This document shows, in pieces, positions 8,841 through 20,578 of a DNA stretch of 61,865 nt (positions are counted from its first letter, which is position 1; the number at the start of each line of letters is the position of its first letter). Below the pieces are notes generated by a model. The model saw only the letters and a list, made by a program, of their open reading frames with translations. It was not told the DNA's origin and did no database searches. The stretch spans positions 1-61,865 of the forward strand of contig PDZX01000020.1 in NCBI GenBank assembly GCA_002753185.1, in the 5' to 3' direction. A program made the translations under genes and the position numbers. Origin of the DNA: Magnetococcales bacterium WMHbin3. GTDB lineage: Bacteria; Pseudomonadota; Magnetococcia; Magnetococcales; Magnetaquicoccaceae.

Positions 8841-10501
8841 TGCGCCTCGCGTTCGGGAGCCAGGAGCATGGCACACTCCGAGGCCACCGGGCCGAGTCCG
8901 GCGGGACGCACGACGAGGGGGGCGATCGTGACGCGGGCGATCTCCGGAAAATCACCGGCCAGTTGTCCCAGGCGTTGCAGGACCTCCGCCAGGTCGGGCC
9001 GGGCATCCGCGCGGATTTCCGGGCAGCCGGCGGCGAGCATGGCCATGGCTTCCCCGGCGGTGATGGGGGCCAGTTGGCGCCGGGCGTCGCTCAGGGAGCG
9101 GGGAGCGGCGCTTGCCACGTGCAGGAGGGGGCCGAACTGTTCGTCGCGCTGCATGCCCATCAGCAGGAGTTCCCCTGGCGGGATCGCCTGTTCCACGAAC
9201 AGGCCGTCCATGCGTCCGGCGGGGATACGGCTGGCGAAGCGCAGGGTGAGCAGGTCGCAGGCGTCCCGGAGTTCGGCGGGGTTGGTCAGCCGGGGGTAGC
9301 GGGTGGTCCAGCCCCTTGCCTGACGGCTGTCCGGAGAGAGCAGCTGCAGGGCGACGGGATATCCCAGCCTGGCCGCCGCCTCCAGCGCCTCCTCGACGGT
9401 GGCGGCCCGTTCCCCGGCGGGCACGGCGATCCCGTAGGCCGCCAGAATCGGCCTGGCTTCGAAATCGCTCAGGTGGTGTTGGCCGGTTTGCAGGGCCAGC
9501 CGGATCCGTTCTCCAGCCAGGGCGGCATCGACCGGCAGGGGGGTGATGACGCGGGGGGCGCGGCGCAGCGAGCGTCCCTGGGCCTCCAGCATGGCCATGG
9601 CGGCGGCGGCCCGTTCCGGGGTGGGAAATCCGGCGATCCCCGCCTGGTCGAGGGCGCGCAGGCCGGATTGCGCCGCCTCCCCTCCCAGCAACACCGCGCA
9701 CACGGGTTTTTCCGCCACGGCCGCCAGCGGGGCGAGGAGCGCCACCGGGTCCAGAGGTTCCGGCATGGGCAGGGTGATGACCGTCAGGACGACATCGGTG
9801 TCCGGGTTGCTGGCTGCCGTGGCCACGGCGGCGCGCAGCCCTGCCGATCCGGCGGACCAATCCGGATGCGACACGGTGGCGGCTTGCAGGCCGTGGTCGC
9901 GCAGGGTGGCCACCGTCAGGCTGGCCAGGGTGGTTCCGGTGGCGATCAGGGCGATCCGGTTGCCGGCGGGCAGAGGGGCGCGGGCCAGGATCAGCATGGC
10001 GTCCAGCCACTCCTGGAGATGGCTGGCGCGCAACGCCCCCATGCGGTCGCAAGCGGCGTGGAACACCTCCGGGGAGGGCATCCGGCGCCGGAGTTCCCGG
10101 TTGACACCCTGTTGGTACCAGCTCTCGGTTTCGGCGGTCAACAGGATCACCGGTTTGCGCCGGGTGGCTTCCTGGAGTGCCGCAAGCCAAGCCGCGCCAT
10201 CGGATATCCCTTCCAGATAACAGGCGATGATCCTGGTTTCCGGATGGCGCGCCAGCAGGGCGAGGCATGGCGCGTCGCCCGGACCGGCCTCCTCCTCCGC
10301 GTGGATCATCCTGGCCAGACCCAGCCCGCGCGACGCCATCCACGTCGCGACCGTCTCCCCCATCGGGCCGGAGTGGGTGAGCAGCGAGACCCCGGCGAAA
10401 CGCGACGCGCACGGAACATCCGGCATGGGATCGTAGCGGTCAACGGTGGGCAAGGGCGGCATGGCGCATCCCGCAGCATAAAAAGAGGTATCGGCCGCCA
10501 T
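8834..10501 (-). CDS. Degenerate ADP-forming acyl-CoA synthetase (ACD/PatZ-like) protein
   Basis: 555 residues. The middle resembles the succinyl-CoA-ligase-like flavodoxin domains of ADP-forming acetyl-CoA synthetases (GVSLLTHSGPMGETVATW near residue 38; ETRIIACYLEGISDG; RKPVILLTAE). The C-terminus resembles their ATP-grasp half (LSDFEARPILAAYGIAVPAG; LEAAARLGYPVALQLLSPDS). Three canonical elements are missing: the N-terminal CoA-binding Rossmann domain, the SHTGA phospho-histidine motif, and the Lys plus HKSDVGG stretch of the ATP-grasp domain (here ALQLLSPDSRQARG). Catalysis as in the family is therefore unlikely; a sensor or scaffold role is inferred. It sits between a hybrid kinase (45 bp upstream) and an RND pump (7-bp overlap). 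The start at 10501 has only a weak GGGGT upstream; MPPLP at residue 14 is an alternative. Confidence 0.75.
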   Translation of the reverse strand: MAADTSFYAAGCAMPPLPTVDRYDPMPDVPCASRFAGVSLLTHSGPMGETVATWMASRGLGLARMIHAEEEAGPGDAPCLALLARHPETRIIACYLEGISDGAAWLAALQEATRRKPVILLTAETESWYQQGVNRELRRRMPSPEVFHAACDRMGALRASHLQEWLDAMLILARAPLPAGNRIALIATGTTLASLTVATLRDHGLQAATVSHPDWSAGSAGLRAAVATAASNPDTDVVLTVITLPMPEPLDPVALLAPLAAVAEKPVCAVLLGGEAAQSGLRALDQAGIAGFPTPERAAAAMAMLEAQGRSLRRAPRVITPLPVDAALAGERIRLALQTGQHHLSDFEARPILAAYGIAVPAGERAATVEEALEAAARLGYPVALQLLSPDSRQARGWTTRYPRLTNPAELRDACDLLTLRFASRIPAGRMDGLFVEQAIPPGELLLMGMQRDEQFGPLLHVASAAPRSLSDARRQLAPITAGEAMAMLAAGCPEIRADARPDLAEVLQRLGQLAGDFPEIARVTIAPLVVRPAGLGPVASECAMLLAPEREAQC

Positions 10502-10546
10502 TCTACCCCGAACCGGATTGCCGGGGCAATGCCCGCGCCCGCCGTG

Positions 10547-12817
10547 TCAGGAGGCGCCCTGACGGCATTCGGCGACCTCGCGCAGCACCGCCAGCAAGGT
10601 CTTCCGGTTGATCGGTTTGGTCAGATAGCGGTCGCATCCGGCCTCCAGGCTCAAGGAGCGCTCCCGTTCCAGGGCATGGGCCGACAAGGCGATGATGGGC
10701 AAGGGGGGGCGTCCGGTCTCCCGTTCCCATTCCCGGATCCGGCGGGTGGCGGCATGACCGTCCAGGCGGGGCATCTGCACGTCCATGACCACCAGGTCGA
10801 AAGGCTCGGCCTGGATCCGTTCCACCGCCTCCAGGCCATCGACCACGCTCACCACCTGGTGGGGCGTATGCATGAGGTAGGCCTCGAAAAGGACCCGGTT
10901 CTCCTCCACGTCCTCGGCGAGCAGGATCCTGAGGGGGCGCTCCTCCCGTGGTGGCGCGTTTTCCTCCTCGGGAGTGGCACGCGACTCCCCGGCGGCGGCC
11001 TGGCGAACCGGCAGGGTGAAATGGAACGCGCTGCCCCGTTCCGGCGTGCTCTCCACCCGGATCCGGCCACCCATCATCTCGACCAGCCGCCGGGAGATGG
11101 TCAACCCCAGCCCCGTGCCCCCGAAACGGCGGGTGATCCCCGCTTCCGCCTGGGTGAACCGCTCGAAGATCAATTCCAGCTGATCCGACGGAATCCCGAT
11201 GCCGGTATCGATGACGGAAAAGCGCAGGAATCCCGCCTGGCCAGGATCCCAACCGAGACGCACCTCCACCCCGCCTGACTGGGTGAACTTGATGGCGTTG
11301 CCCATGAGATTGATCAGCACCTGCCGCACCCGTCCGTCGTCTCCGGCCATGGTTGCCGGAATGGTGGGATCCACGGTCTCTTCCATGCGCAAGCCCCGCT
11401 CCTCGGCGGCCAGCCGCATCAACTGGGTGGTCTCGGCCACCACCCGTCCGGGGGAGTAGGCCACATCGACCAGGACCAGCCGTCCCTCCTCGATGCGGGA
11501 AAAATCCAGGATGTCGTTGATCACGGCCAGCAACGTTTTGCTCGAATGGTTCATGACCTGGGCAAAGCGGTGCTGGGTCCGGTCCAGGTTGGTCTCCAGG
11601 AGCATTTCCGACATGCCCAGCACCACGTTCATGGGGGTACGGATTTCATGGCTCATGGCGGCGAGGAACTCCCCCTTGGCCTGGGTTGCCGCTTCCGCCT
11701 GCTCCTTGGCCTGGATCAGGGCGAGCTTTGCCTCCTTGCTGGCCGTGATCTCCTCCAGTATCGCCAGATAGTGGATCACCCGGCCCGCATGATCTCGTAT
11801 CGGGGTGATCGTCGTGTTTTGCCAATAGGATTCGCCGTTCTTGCGCCGGTCGAGAGACTCCCCCCGCCACTTCTCCCCCGCGCGCAGCCGTTGCCACATC
11901 TCCCCGCCTCCCGCCCCGAAGATCGATTCCGACCCGGCATTGCCCGGATTCAGACCCAGCACCTCGTCGCGATCGTAGCCGCTCATCCGGGAAAAGCTGG
12001 GGTTGACATAATGGATGGTTCCGGACGGGTCGGCGATCACCACCGCGACCGGGCTTTGCTCCACCGCCATGGAGAGCTGACGCAGATAGTGCTCCTGACG
12101 TTGTTGTCCGCGGCTCGCCCGCAGGTAGAGCAGCAGCAGCGCCATGCCGAGCGCCCAAAAAATGCCGTGCGCCATCTTGAGGTTGTATACCGACTGGGCT
12201 TCGCCTTCCAGGAAGACGCGCAACGGCACGCGCACCCCGATGCCTCCCCGCACGTCTCCCTCCTTGTAGCCCTGATGCGCGTGACATTTCAGGCACCCTT
12301 GCTGGGTAATCATGGGGCGCATCAGCCGCAACTGCGCATCCAACCCTTCCCCGACCACCTCCATGATCTCCTCGACACCGGTTTCGAACCGGCGCAACGC
12401 CTGCGCCTCCCAGGCATCGGGGGCATTATCGGGCTGGAGAAATTTCAACGACGTGATCCGCCCCTTCACCCCATAGATATCCGAGTACTCCGACATGAGT
12501 TGACGCACCATGTAGGCCGGATTCATCAGGGTGAGCCGTTTGCCGGATGGCGTGGTGATATCCCGTTCCGGCACGTGGGCCAGGTGCTCATTGGGGGGGG
12601 TGCGCTCATCGGCGGGCACGTAAATCCCGCCATGCCGGGTGGCCCACTGACGAAAGGCCAGATCCTTGAAAAAATGGGCGCGGGCGGTATTGACCGCCAA
12701 GGTCCGGGTCTGCTCGCGTTCGTCCCGGATGCCATGCAGCAGCGAGAGCGCCACCACGCTCGTGAAGCACGCGGCGATCAATACCCACCGCAACCATATG
12801 GCAATACCAGGCTGCAT
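10547..12817 (-). CDS. Hybrid histidine kinase with DUF3365 (Tll0287-like) heme-motif sensor domain
   Basis: 756 residues. TM1 at about 7-27; a periplasmic DUF3365-type domain at about 30-205 with a c-type heme motif CLKCH at 175-179; TM2 at about 216-233; a PAS domain at about 245-360; HisKA with MSHEIRTPMN (His390); HATPase_c (LINLMGNAIKF, DTGIGIPSDQL, FGGTGLGLTISRRL); and a C-terminal receiver (ILLAEDVEENR, VVMDVQMPRLDG, LTKPI). By family, the DUF3365 domain binds heme and could sense redox state or a gaseous ligand; signalling would pass by His-Asp relay. A GAGGTGAG ribosome site precedes the ATG. It is first in a minus-strand series with the ACD-like, RND and OMF genes, so it may control or sense for that pump. 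Confidence 0.9.
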   Translation of the reverse strand: MQPGIAIWLRWVLIAACFTSVVALSLLHGIRDEREQTRTLAVNTARAHFFKDLAFRQWATRHGGIYVPADERTPPNEHLAHVPERDITTPSGKRLTLMNPAYMVRQLMSEYSDIYGVKGRITSLKFLQPDNAPDAWEAQALRRFETGVEEIMEVVGEGLDAQLRLMRPMITQQGCLKCHAHQGYKEGDVRGGIGVRVPLRVFLEGEAQSVYNLKMAHGIFWALGMALLLLYLRASRGQQRQEHYLRQLSMAVEQSPVAVVIADPSGTIHYVNPSFSRMSGYDRDEVLGLNPGNAGSESIFGAGGGEMWQRLRAGEKWRGESLDRRKNGESYWQNTTITPIRDHAGRVIHYLAILEEITASKEAKLALIQAKEQAEAATQAKGEFLAAMSHEIRTPMNVVLGMSEMLLETNLDRTQHRFAQVMNHSSKTLLAVINDILDFSRIEEGRLVLVDVAYSPGRVVAETTQLMRLAAEERGLRMEETVDPTIPATMAGDDGRVRQVLINLMGNAIKFTQSGGVEVRLGWDPGQAGFLRFSVIDTGIGIPSDQLELIFERFTQAEAGITRRFGGTGLGLTISRRLVEMMGGRIRVESTPERGSAFHFTLPVRQAAAGESRATPEEENAPPREERPLRILLAEDVEENRVLFEAYLMHTPHQVVSVVDGLEAVERIQAEPFDLVVMDVQMPRLDGHAATRRIREWERETGRPPLPIIALSAHALERERSLSLEAGCDRYLTKPINRKTLLAVLREVAECRQGAS

Positions 12818-12880
12818 CTCTCACCTCAAAATCTCGCCAGTGGAAAGTTGGAGGTCCATGATCCCCCATTTTGGGATTAT

Positions 12881-12909
12881 TTGCAAGTTTTGCGTGTTTT
12901 TTGTATACA
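12881..12909 (+). promoter_or_regulatory. Candidate sigma-70 promoter for the acs operon
   Basis: TTGCAA at 12881-12886 and TATACA at 12904-12909 with a 17-bp spacer, about 160 bp upstream of acs. Each box matches consensus at four of six positions. The 250-bp divergent gap also holds the small inverted repeat CCCCATTTTGGG near 12865, but no other clear signal was recognised. Confidence 0.35.
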
Positions 12910-13069
12910 CCCTATTGCCGGATCGATAGCATCTTGTGGCGCCATGAATGTTCGGCTAAACTCGCATCATTGGGAAATGTGACCAGGTGTCGATGATGCT
13001 TCGCATCCCACATTCCACCCTCTTTCGACAACACCTCAACCCATCTGAAACATGGAAACGGAGTGTGGC

Positions 13070-15007
<1,938 letters not shown>

Positions 15008-15017
15008 GGAGTCATTC

Positions 15018-15341
15018 ATGAGCAACGATACCTCCAACGCCAAATTCGTCCAGCGGATCAAGAACCATCCGCAATACCAGGAGCTGGTCAGCAAACGCTC
15101 CCGATTCGCCTGGACGCTGAGCGTCATCATGCTGATCATCTACTATGCCTTCATCCTGGTGATCGCCTTTGCGCCGAAATCCCTGGGCACCAAGATCGCC
15201 GCCGGGAGCGTGATTTCCGTCGGCATCCCGCTGGGGGTTTTCATCATCGTGGTGGCATTCCTCCTGACCGGCATCTACGTCCGGCGGGCGAATGGCGAAT
15301 TCGATGAGCTGACAAGAAAAATCAAGGAGGATACGAAATGA
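15018..15341 (+). CDS. yjcH: DUF485 inner-membrane protein, acetate permease partner
   Basis: 107 residues with two hydrophobic segments ([20 protein letters not shown] and [19 protein letters not shown]) and the family's conserved start ([20 protein letters not shown]). DUF485 proteins almost always precede actP and are thought to assist the symporter. The stop overlaps the actP start by 4 bp (ATGA), which supports coupling. It lies 10 bp after acs. Confidence 0.93.
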   Translation: MSNDTSNAKFVQRIKNHPQYQELVSKRSRFAWTLSVIMLIIYYAFILVIAFAPKSLGTKIAAGSVISVGIPLGVFIIVVAFLLTGIYVRRANGEFDELTRKIKEDTK

Positions 15342-17032
15342 GAGGTATCATCGCATCCCTCTTCGGGCTGCTGGCTACTGTCTGGACCCCGCTGCTGTGG
15401 GCCGCAGAGGCCGCCAAGCCGGAAAACAAATTGAACATGACGGCGATTCTGATGTTTTTCGCCTTCGTCGCTGTCACCCTCGGCATCACCTATTGGGCGG
15501 CATCGCGCACCAAGACCACCAAGGACTTCTACGCGGCCGGCGGCGGCATCACCGGTTTCCAGAACGGCCTGGCCATCGCCGGGGACTACATGTCGGCCGC
15601 CTCGTTTCTCGGCATCTCGGCCATGGTGTTCGCCAAGGGGTATGACGGCCTGATCTACTCCATCGGTTTTCTGGTGGGCTGGCCGATCATTCTGTTCCTG
15701 ATGGCCGAACAGTTGCGCAACCTCGGCCGCTACACCTTCGCGGACATCGTCTCCTTCCGGCTGTCGCAGGTTCCGATCCGCACCCTGTCGGCCCTGGGGA
15801 CCCTGTGCACCGTGATCCTCTACCTGATCGCCCAGATGGTGGGGGCCGGCCAGTTGATCCGCACCCTGTTCGGCCTCCCCTACGAGTCGGCGGTGATCAT
15901 CGTCGGCGCCCTGATGATCCTCTACGTGGCCTTCGGCGGCATGATCGCCACCACCTGGGTGCAGATCATCAAGGCGGTCCTGTTGCTCACCGGCGCGACC
16001 TTCATCGCCCTGGGGGCGCTGCATCACGCCGGGTTCAGCCTGGAGGCCTTCTTCCGCGCCGCCATGGAAGGGGTCAAGGCCAGCGGCCTGGCGGACCACA
16101 AGAAGGTGGTGGCCGACAGCAAGGACATCTTCGCCCCCGGCGGCCTGGTCTCGGATCCGATCTCCGCCATCTCCCTGGGCATGGCGCTGATGTTCGGCAC
16201 CGCCGGCCTGCCCCACATCCTGATGCGCTTCTTCACGGTGGCCAACGCCAAGGAGGCGCGCAAGTCGGTCTTCTACGCCACCGGTTTCATCGGTTATTTC
16301 TACATCCTCACCTTCATCATCGGCTTTGGCGCCGTGGTGCTGGTGGCCCCCAATGCCCAGTACGTGGACATGATCAAAGGCACCCTGGCGGGCGGCAACA
16401 ACATGGCCGCCATCCACATGGCCCATGCCACCGGCGGCGACCTGTTCCTCGGATTCATCTCGGCGGTGGCCTTCGCCACCATCCTGGCGGTGGTCTCCGG
16501 CCTGACGTTGGCCGGCGCCTCGGCGGTCTCCCACGACATCTACGCCAGCGCCATGCGCGGCGGCAACGTCAATGAACAAACCGAGATGCGCATCTCCAAA
16601 TTCGCGGCCCTGGGCATCGGCATCGTCGCCATCTTTCTGGGGATCCAGTTCGAAAAACAGAACGTCGCCTTCATGGTCGGCCTGGCCTTCGCCATCGCGG
16701 CCTCCGCCAACTTCCCGATCCTGATCCTGTCGATCTACTGGAAAAACCTCACCACTCGCGGCGCCCTGATCGGCGGTTCCCTGGGGCTGATCTCCACCGT
16801 GGTCATGGTGGTGCTCTCCAAGACGGTCTGGGTGGACGTGCTGGGCAACAAGGCCCCGCTCTTCCCCTACAAGGATCCGGCCATCTTCTCCATGACCCTG
16901 GCCTTCGTGGGGTGCTGGCTCTTCTCCAAAATGGACAACAGCCAACAGGCCGCAGAGGAAAAGGCGCGCTTCGACGCCCAGAGCGTGCGCTGCGAAACCG
17001 GCATCGGCGCCGCCGGCTCATCCGGCCACTGA
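15338..17032 (+). CDS. actP: Cation/acetate symporter ActP (SSS family)
   Basis: 564 residues. The N-terminal signal-like segment ([16 protein letters not shown]) is followed by the usual sodium:solute symporter helices. Conserved ActP segments: [35 protein letters not shown] and [13 protein letters not shown]. Role: sodium- or proton-coupled uptake of acetate and similar short carboxylates, feeding Acs. It is third in the acs operon, followed 9 bp later by the DUF294 gene. Confidence 0.95.
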   Translation: MRGIIASLFGLLATVWTPLLWAAEAAKPENKLNMTAILMFFAFVAVTLGITYWAASRTKTTKDFYAAGGGITGFQNGLAIAGDYMSAASFLGISAMVFAKGYDGLIYSIGFLVGWPIILFLMAEQLRNLGRYTFADIVSFRLSQVPIRTLSALGTLCTVILYLIAQMVGAGQLIRTLFGLPYESAVIIVGALMILYVAFGGMIATTWVQIIKAVLLLTGATFIALGALHHAGFSLEAFFRAAMEGVKASGLADHKKVVADSKDIFAPGGLVSDPISAISLGMALMFGTAGLPHILMRFFTVANAKEARKSVFYATGFIGYFYILTFIIGFGAVVLVAPNAQYVDMIKGTLAGGNNMAAIHMAHATGGDLFLGFISAVAFATILAVVSGLTLAGASAVSHDIYASAMRGGNVNEQTEMRISKFAALGIGIVAIFLGIQFEKQNVAFMVGLAFAIAASANFPILILSIYWKNLTTRGALIGGSLGLISTVVMVVLSKTVWVDVLGNKAPLFPYKDPAIFSMTLAFVGCWLFSKMDNSQQAAEEKARFDAQSVRCETGIGAAGSSGH

Positions 17033-17041
17033 CCCACCCCG

Positions 17042-18094
17042 ATGCGCGACCAGGAGGATCCCGCCCCCATCGTGGCCCAACCGGCCATCCTGGACGAGAT
17101 CCTCTTCCGGACGCAACACAAACGCCGCATCCGTCAGGCCGCCTCCCTGGAGGAACTGACGGATGCGGTGCGCCTCCACCCCCAGTGGGTGCATTCCCTG
17201 ATTTCCAAGGGAGTCAAAGTACGCTATATTGGCCGGGTGATGCTGGAACTGGATCGCCAGGTATTCGTGCAATTGACGCGCCTGCTGGCGCAGCCGGAGT
17301 GGCTGGATCACCTCTGCGTCCTGGTGATGGGCAGCGAGGGACGCGGGGAGCAGGTGGTCAAGAACGATCAGGACAACGCCCTCATCATCGACGGGGTGTT
17401 GCCCCTGGACGAGGCGCGGGCCTTTGGCCAGGCGCTCTCCTCGGCCCTGGCGCGCATGGGTTATCCGGCCTGCGCGGGCGACGTCATGCTCTGCAACCCC
17501 CAGTGGGCGCGCACCCTGGAAGCGTGGAAGACGACCCTGTTCACCTGGATCCACGACCCCACGCCCACCCATCTCATGTGGCTGGCCATCGCCTACGACG
17601 CCCGCGTGGTGATGGGGCGCAAACGCCTGTTCGGGGAGCTGCGGGAGTTCTTCTGGGCGCATCTGCCGGACGACCCGACCTTTTTCGCCCACCTCGCCAG
17701 GCCGGCCCTGGCCTTCGCCACCCCCCTGGGGCTGTTCGGGCGCTTCATCGTCGCCAAGGGGGAGCGGGCGGGCACGATCGACCTCAAGAAGGGGGGGATT
17801 TTTCCGATCGTCCATGGCGTGAGGGTCCTGGCCATGGAACAACGGCTCCAGGATCCCAATACCGTGCGCCGCATCCTGGGCCTGACGCGGCGGGGGGTGC
17901 TGGATCGTCCGTTCGGTGAGGACCTCGTGGAGACCTTCGAATTTCTCGGCGGCCTGCGCGCCCGCACCGGGGACCACCCGACGCCCGCCCGCCTGGGACG
18001 TTTGGAGCGGGAAAACCTGCGGGATTGCCTGCGGGAGGTAAACCGGTTCAAACGCTTTTTGACCCATCATTTCCGGTTGCGGGAGCTGCAATGA
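17042..18094 (+). CDS. DUF294-type putative nucleotidyltransferase
   Basis: 350 residues with a GlnD-like nucleotidyltransferase core (VMGSEGRGEQVVKNDQDNAL at about 98-118, keeping the GS and DxD-type residues) and a DUF294 C-terminal helical domain with a conserved DLKKGGIFPIVHGVR segment. Many homologues near acetate genes also carry cyclic-nucleotide and CBS domains at the N-terminus; here only about 80 uncharacterised residues precede the core. Its position between actP and a two-component regulator suggests a role in acetate signalling, but the target is unknown. Confidence 0.85.
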   Translation: MRDQEDPAPIVAQPAILDEILFRTQHKRRIRQAASLEELTDAVRLHPQWVHSLISKGVKVRYIGRVMLELDRQVFVQLTRLLAQPEWLDHLCVLVMGSEGRGEQVVKNDQDNALIIDGVLPLDEARAFGQALSSALARMGYPACAGDVMLCNPQWARTLEAWKTTLFTWIHDPTPTHLMWLAIAYDARVVMGRKRLFGELREFFWAHLPDDPTFFAHLARPALAFATPLGLFGRFIVAKGERAGTIDLKKGGIFPIVHGVRVLAMEQRLQDPNTVRRILGLTRRGVLDRPFGEDLVETFEFLGGLRARTGDHPTPARLGRLERENLRDCLREVNRFKRFLTHHFRLRELQ

Positions 18095-18118
18095 CCGGAA
18101 GCAAAAGGAGAGTGCCGC

Positions 18119-18505
18119 ATGTCCCATGAAATCCTGATCGTGGACGATGCCCCCAACATCGTCCTTTCGCTGGAGTTCCTGATGAAGAAGGAGGGATTCG
18201 CCGTGCGCTCGGTCGGGGATGGCGAGGAGGCCCTGCGCGCGGTGGAGGAAAAACGGCCCGATCTGATTCTTCTGGATGTCATGATGCCCAAAAAGAACGG
18301 CTACGAGGTGTGCGAGGCCATCCGCGCCAATCCCGCCTGGCAGGGGATCCGCATCATCATGCTGACCGCCAAGGGACGGGAGGTGGAACAGGAAAAGGGG
18401 TTGGCCCTGGGCGCGGACGATTATGTCATCAAGCCTTTTTCGACCCGTGAGCTGGTGGTCAAGGTGCGAGCCATGCTCGGCCTGGAAGACGCAACCCCGG
18501 CATGA
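18119..18505 (+). CDS. Single-domain response regulator (receiver only)
   Basis: 128 residues that form one receiver domain: ILIVDDAPN (acidic pair), LILLDVMMPKKNG (phospho-Asp), MLTAKG (switch Thr) and VIKPFSTREL (Lys). There is no DNA-binding output, unlike the LuxR-type CrbR regulators that partner CrbS kinases. It is encoded between the DUF294 gene and the exonuclease fusion, with a 4-bp overlap into the latter (ATGA), so it may pass phosphate on or act by protein contact. The likely cognate kinase is the SSS-kinase at the end of this operon. Confidence 0.9.
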   Translation: MSHEILIVDDAPNIVLSLEFLMKKEGFAVRSVGDGEEALRAVEEKRPDLILLDVMMPKKNGYEVCEAIRANPAWQGIRIIMLTAKGREVEQEKGLALGADDYVIKPFSTRELVVKVRAMLGLEDATPA

Positions 18506-20574
18506 TGAGGGGACGCACCCGCTTTTGGGGGGCGCTGGCGGTCGCGTTGACGGTCGCGCTGGCCGGGCCGGGACTGGTGGTCTGGCGCATGGCCGAGACC
18601 ATGCCGGCACTGGACGAGACCGTGACGGAATGGCTGAAACAGAGCCTGGCGATGGGGATGCTGGCGCTCTTTTGTCTGGTGGCGGTGTTGGCGCAACTCT
18701 GGGCCTGGCTCGACCGGGGCGTGTGGAAACCCCTCGCCAGGCTCGACCGCGAGCTGGAGATCATGGCCGGGCAGGACCCGCCCCCTTTTGGCGAACCGGA
18801 GGCGGACCATCTGCTGGATGCCTTGCCGGAGAACGCGCGGCGGCTGGCGGAAGCCCTGATGCACGCCCGCCGGCAGGTCAAGGAGGCGCTGACCGGCGGC
18901 AACGAAGCCATGGAACACCTGGAAAACGTCATCCGCCATCTGAACGTGGGGCTGGTGGTGATCCGCGCCGACGGCGACATCGTTTTGTACAACCCGGCGG
19001 CGCAGATGCGGTTCCGCCAGCGTCAGGAGAGCCTGGGGCTGGGGCGCTCCCTGTACGACCTGTGTACCCGCGCCCCGCTGGAAACCAGCATGGCGTTTCT
19101 GCAGCGCTGTCACGCCTCGACCCATTGCGGGAGCCAGGGGGAGATCCGCTTCTTTTGCGCCGCCATCCATGACGGCACGCTGCTGGACTGCGCCATGAGC
19201 CTCTTTCCGCTGAACCGGCGGGGGGTGAGGCACTTCCTGATCACCTTCCGCCAGGGGCGCGCCCATGCGCCGCAGCCCCCGCAGCGTTCCCTGGAGGGGC
19301 TGCGCGGCGCGGTGGCCAGTCTACGCGCCGCCTCCGAGACCCTGGCGCGGCATGGCGACATGGAGGCGGACGAGCGGGAGCGGTTCATGGCCGTGGTACA
19401 CGACGAGGGCGAGGCGATCGCCGCGCACATGCGGGCCGTGGCCAGCGAACGGCACGACCTGGCGGCAAGCCACTGGGTCTTGACCGACCTCCACTCCTCG
19501 GACCTGATCGCCACCCTGGCGCGTCGTCTGAAGTCCGGGGACGGCCCCCGTTTGCGCGAAATCGGTGAGCCATTGTGGTTGCAGGCCGACGCCCCGGCGC
19601 TGCTGATGGCCCTGGAGCCAATGCTGCGCGCCGTGGCCGTTCTCGCGCGGGCCACGACCATCGAGGCCGAGGCCCTGCTGGGGGATCGCCGCGTCTATCT
19701 GGACTTCCTCTGGCCGGGGACGCCCCTGGCAGCGGGCGATGTGGAGTCCTGGCGCACCCCCTTATTGGAAGAGACCCTGGAGCGCCACGGCTGCGAACCC
19801 TGGAGCATGCCCCATCGCCGGGCCGGATACGCCATGCTGCGACTGCCGCTTTTCCCCTCCCCCCGGCAGTGGCGGGGAGCGGACACCACCATCCCGGAAC
19901 GCCCGGAGTTCTACGATTTTTCGCTCCTGGAGCCGTTCGACCAGTTGGGACGCCGCGCGGGCCAGGCGCTGGCCGGCATGAACTTCGTGGTGTTCGACAC
20001 CGAAACCACCGGCCTGCACCCCTCGCAAGGGGACGAAATCATCGCCATCGCCGGAGTGCGGATCGTCAACGGTCGCCTGCTGCGCGGGGAGGCGTTCGAG
20101 CGGCTGGTGGATCCGGGTCGTCCCATTCCTGCGGCCTCGACCTGGATCCATGGCATCACCGAGGAGGAGGTGCAGGGCCAGCCGGGCATCGGCACCGTGC
20201 TGCCGCAATTCCGCGAGTTCATCGGCGACGCGGTGCTGGTGGCCCACAACGCCGCCTTCGACATGCGTTTTCTGAAGCTCAAGGAGCCGGAATGCGGGGT
20301 GAGGTTCGACAATCCGGTGCTGGATACGCTGTTGCTGTCGGTCTATCTGCACAGCGAGGTGACCGACCACACCCTGGACGCCATCGCCAAACGGCTGGGG
20401 GTGGAGGTGCATGGCCGCCATACCGCTCTGGGGGATGCCATCGTCACCGCAGAGGTATTCCTGAAATTGCTGGATCTGCTGGCAACCAAGGGGATTTCCA
20501 GCCTGGGGCTGGCCATCGGCGCCTCGGAGGGGATGGTGCGGATCCGTCGTCAACAAACCAAAGCGGGGTATTGA
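18502..20574 (+). CDS. Membrane PAS-domain protein fused to a DnaQ-type 3'-5' exonuclease
   Basis: 690 residues: two N-terminal transmembrane segments (residues about 10-32 and 48-72), a PAS-like domain at about 145-250 (VGLVVIRADGDIVLYNPAAQM), a helical middle resembling a worn kinase dimerisation region (residues about 255-420), and a C-terminal DEDDh exonuclease at about 490-670. The exonuclease keeps its catalytic residues: FDTETTGLHP, HNAAFDMRFL, and GRHTALGDA. Similar exonuclease genes occur beside CrbS-type kinases in other proteobacteria; why a nuclease belongs to acetate control is not known. It is coupled by ATGA overlap to the receiver gene. Confidence 0.87.
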   Translation: MMRGRTRFWGALAVALTVALAGPGLVVWRMAETMPALDETVTEWLKQSLAMGMLALFCLVAVLAQLWAWLDRGVWKPLARLDRELEIMAGQDPPPFGEPEADHLLDALPENARRLAEALMHARRQVKEALTGGNEAMEHLENVIRHLNVGLVVIRADGDIVLYNPAAQMRFRQRQESLGLGRSLYDLCTRAPLETSMAFLQRCHASTHCGSQGEIRFFCAAIHDGTLLDCAMSLFPLNRRGVRHFLITFRQGRAHAPQPPQRSLEGLRGAVASLRAASETLARHGDMEADERERFMAVVHDEGEAIAAHMRAVASERHDLAASHWVLTDLHSSDLIATLARRLKSGDGPRLREIGEPLWLQADAPALLMALEPMLRAVAVLARATTIEAEALLGDRRVYLDFLWPGTPLAAGDVESWRTPLLEETLERHGCEPWSMPHRRAGYAMLRLPLFPSPRQWRGADTTIPERPEFYDFSLLEPFDQLGRRAGQALAGMNFVVFDTETTGLHPSQGDEIIAIAGVRIVNGRLLRGEAFERLVDPGRPIPAASTWIHGITEEEVQGQPGIGTVLPQFREFIGDAVLVAHNAAFDMRFLKLKEPECGVRFDNPVLDTLLLSVYLHSEVTDHTLDAIAKRLGVEVHGRHTALGDAIVTAEVFLKLLDLLATKGISSLGLAIGASEGMVRIRRQQTKAGY

Positions 20575-20578
20575 GCGC

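Noticed and set aside
4357..9006. A single 1549-codon frame spanning the outer-membrane factor and the pump region
   Set aside because: Only its last third is the real OMF gene; the rest is an off-frame reading of the RND gene. The MANRTRM start with ribosome site splits it.
6228..9299. 1023-codon open frame opposite the RND pump
   Set aside because: Shadow of the pump gene: low-complexity Gly/His/Gln/Asp composition and no recognisable domain.
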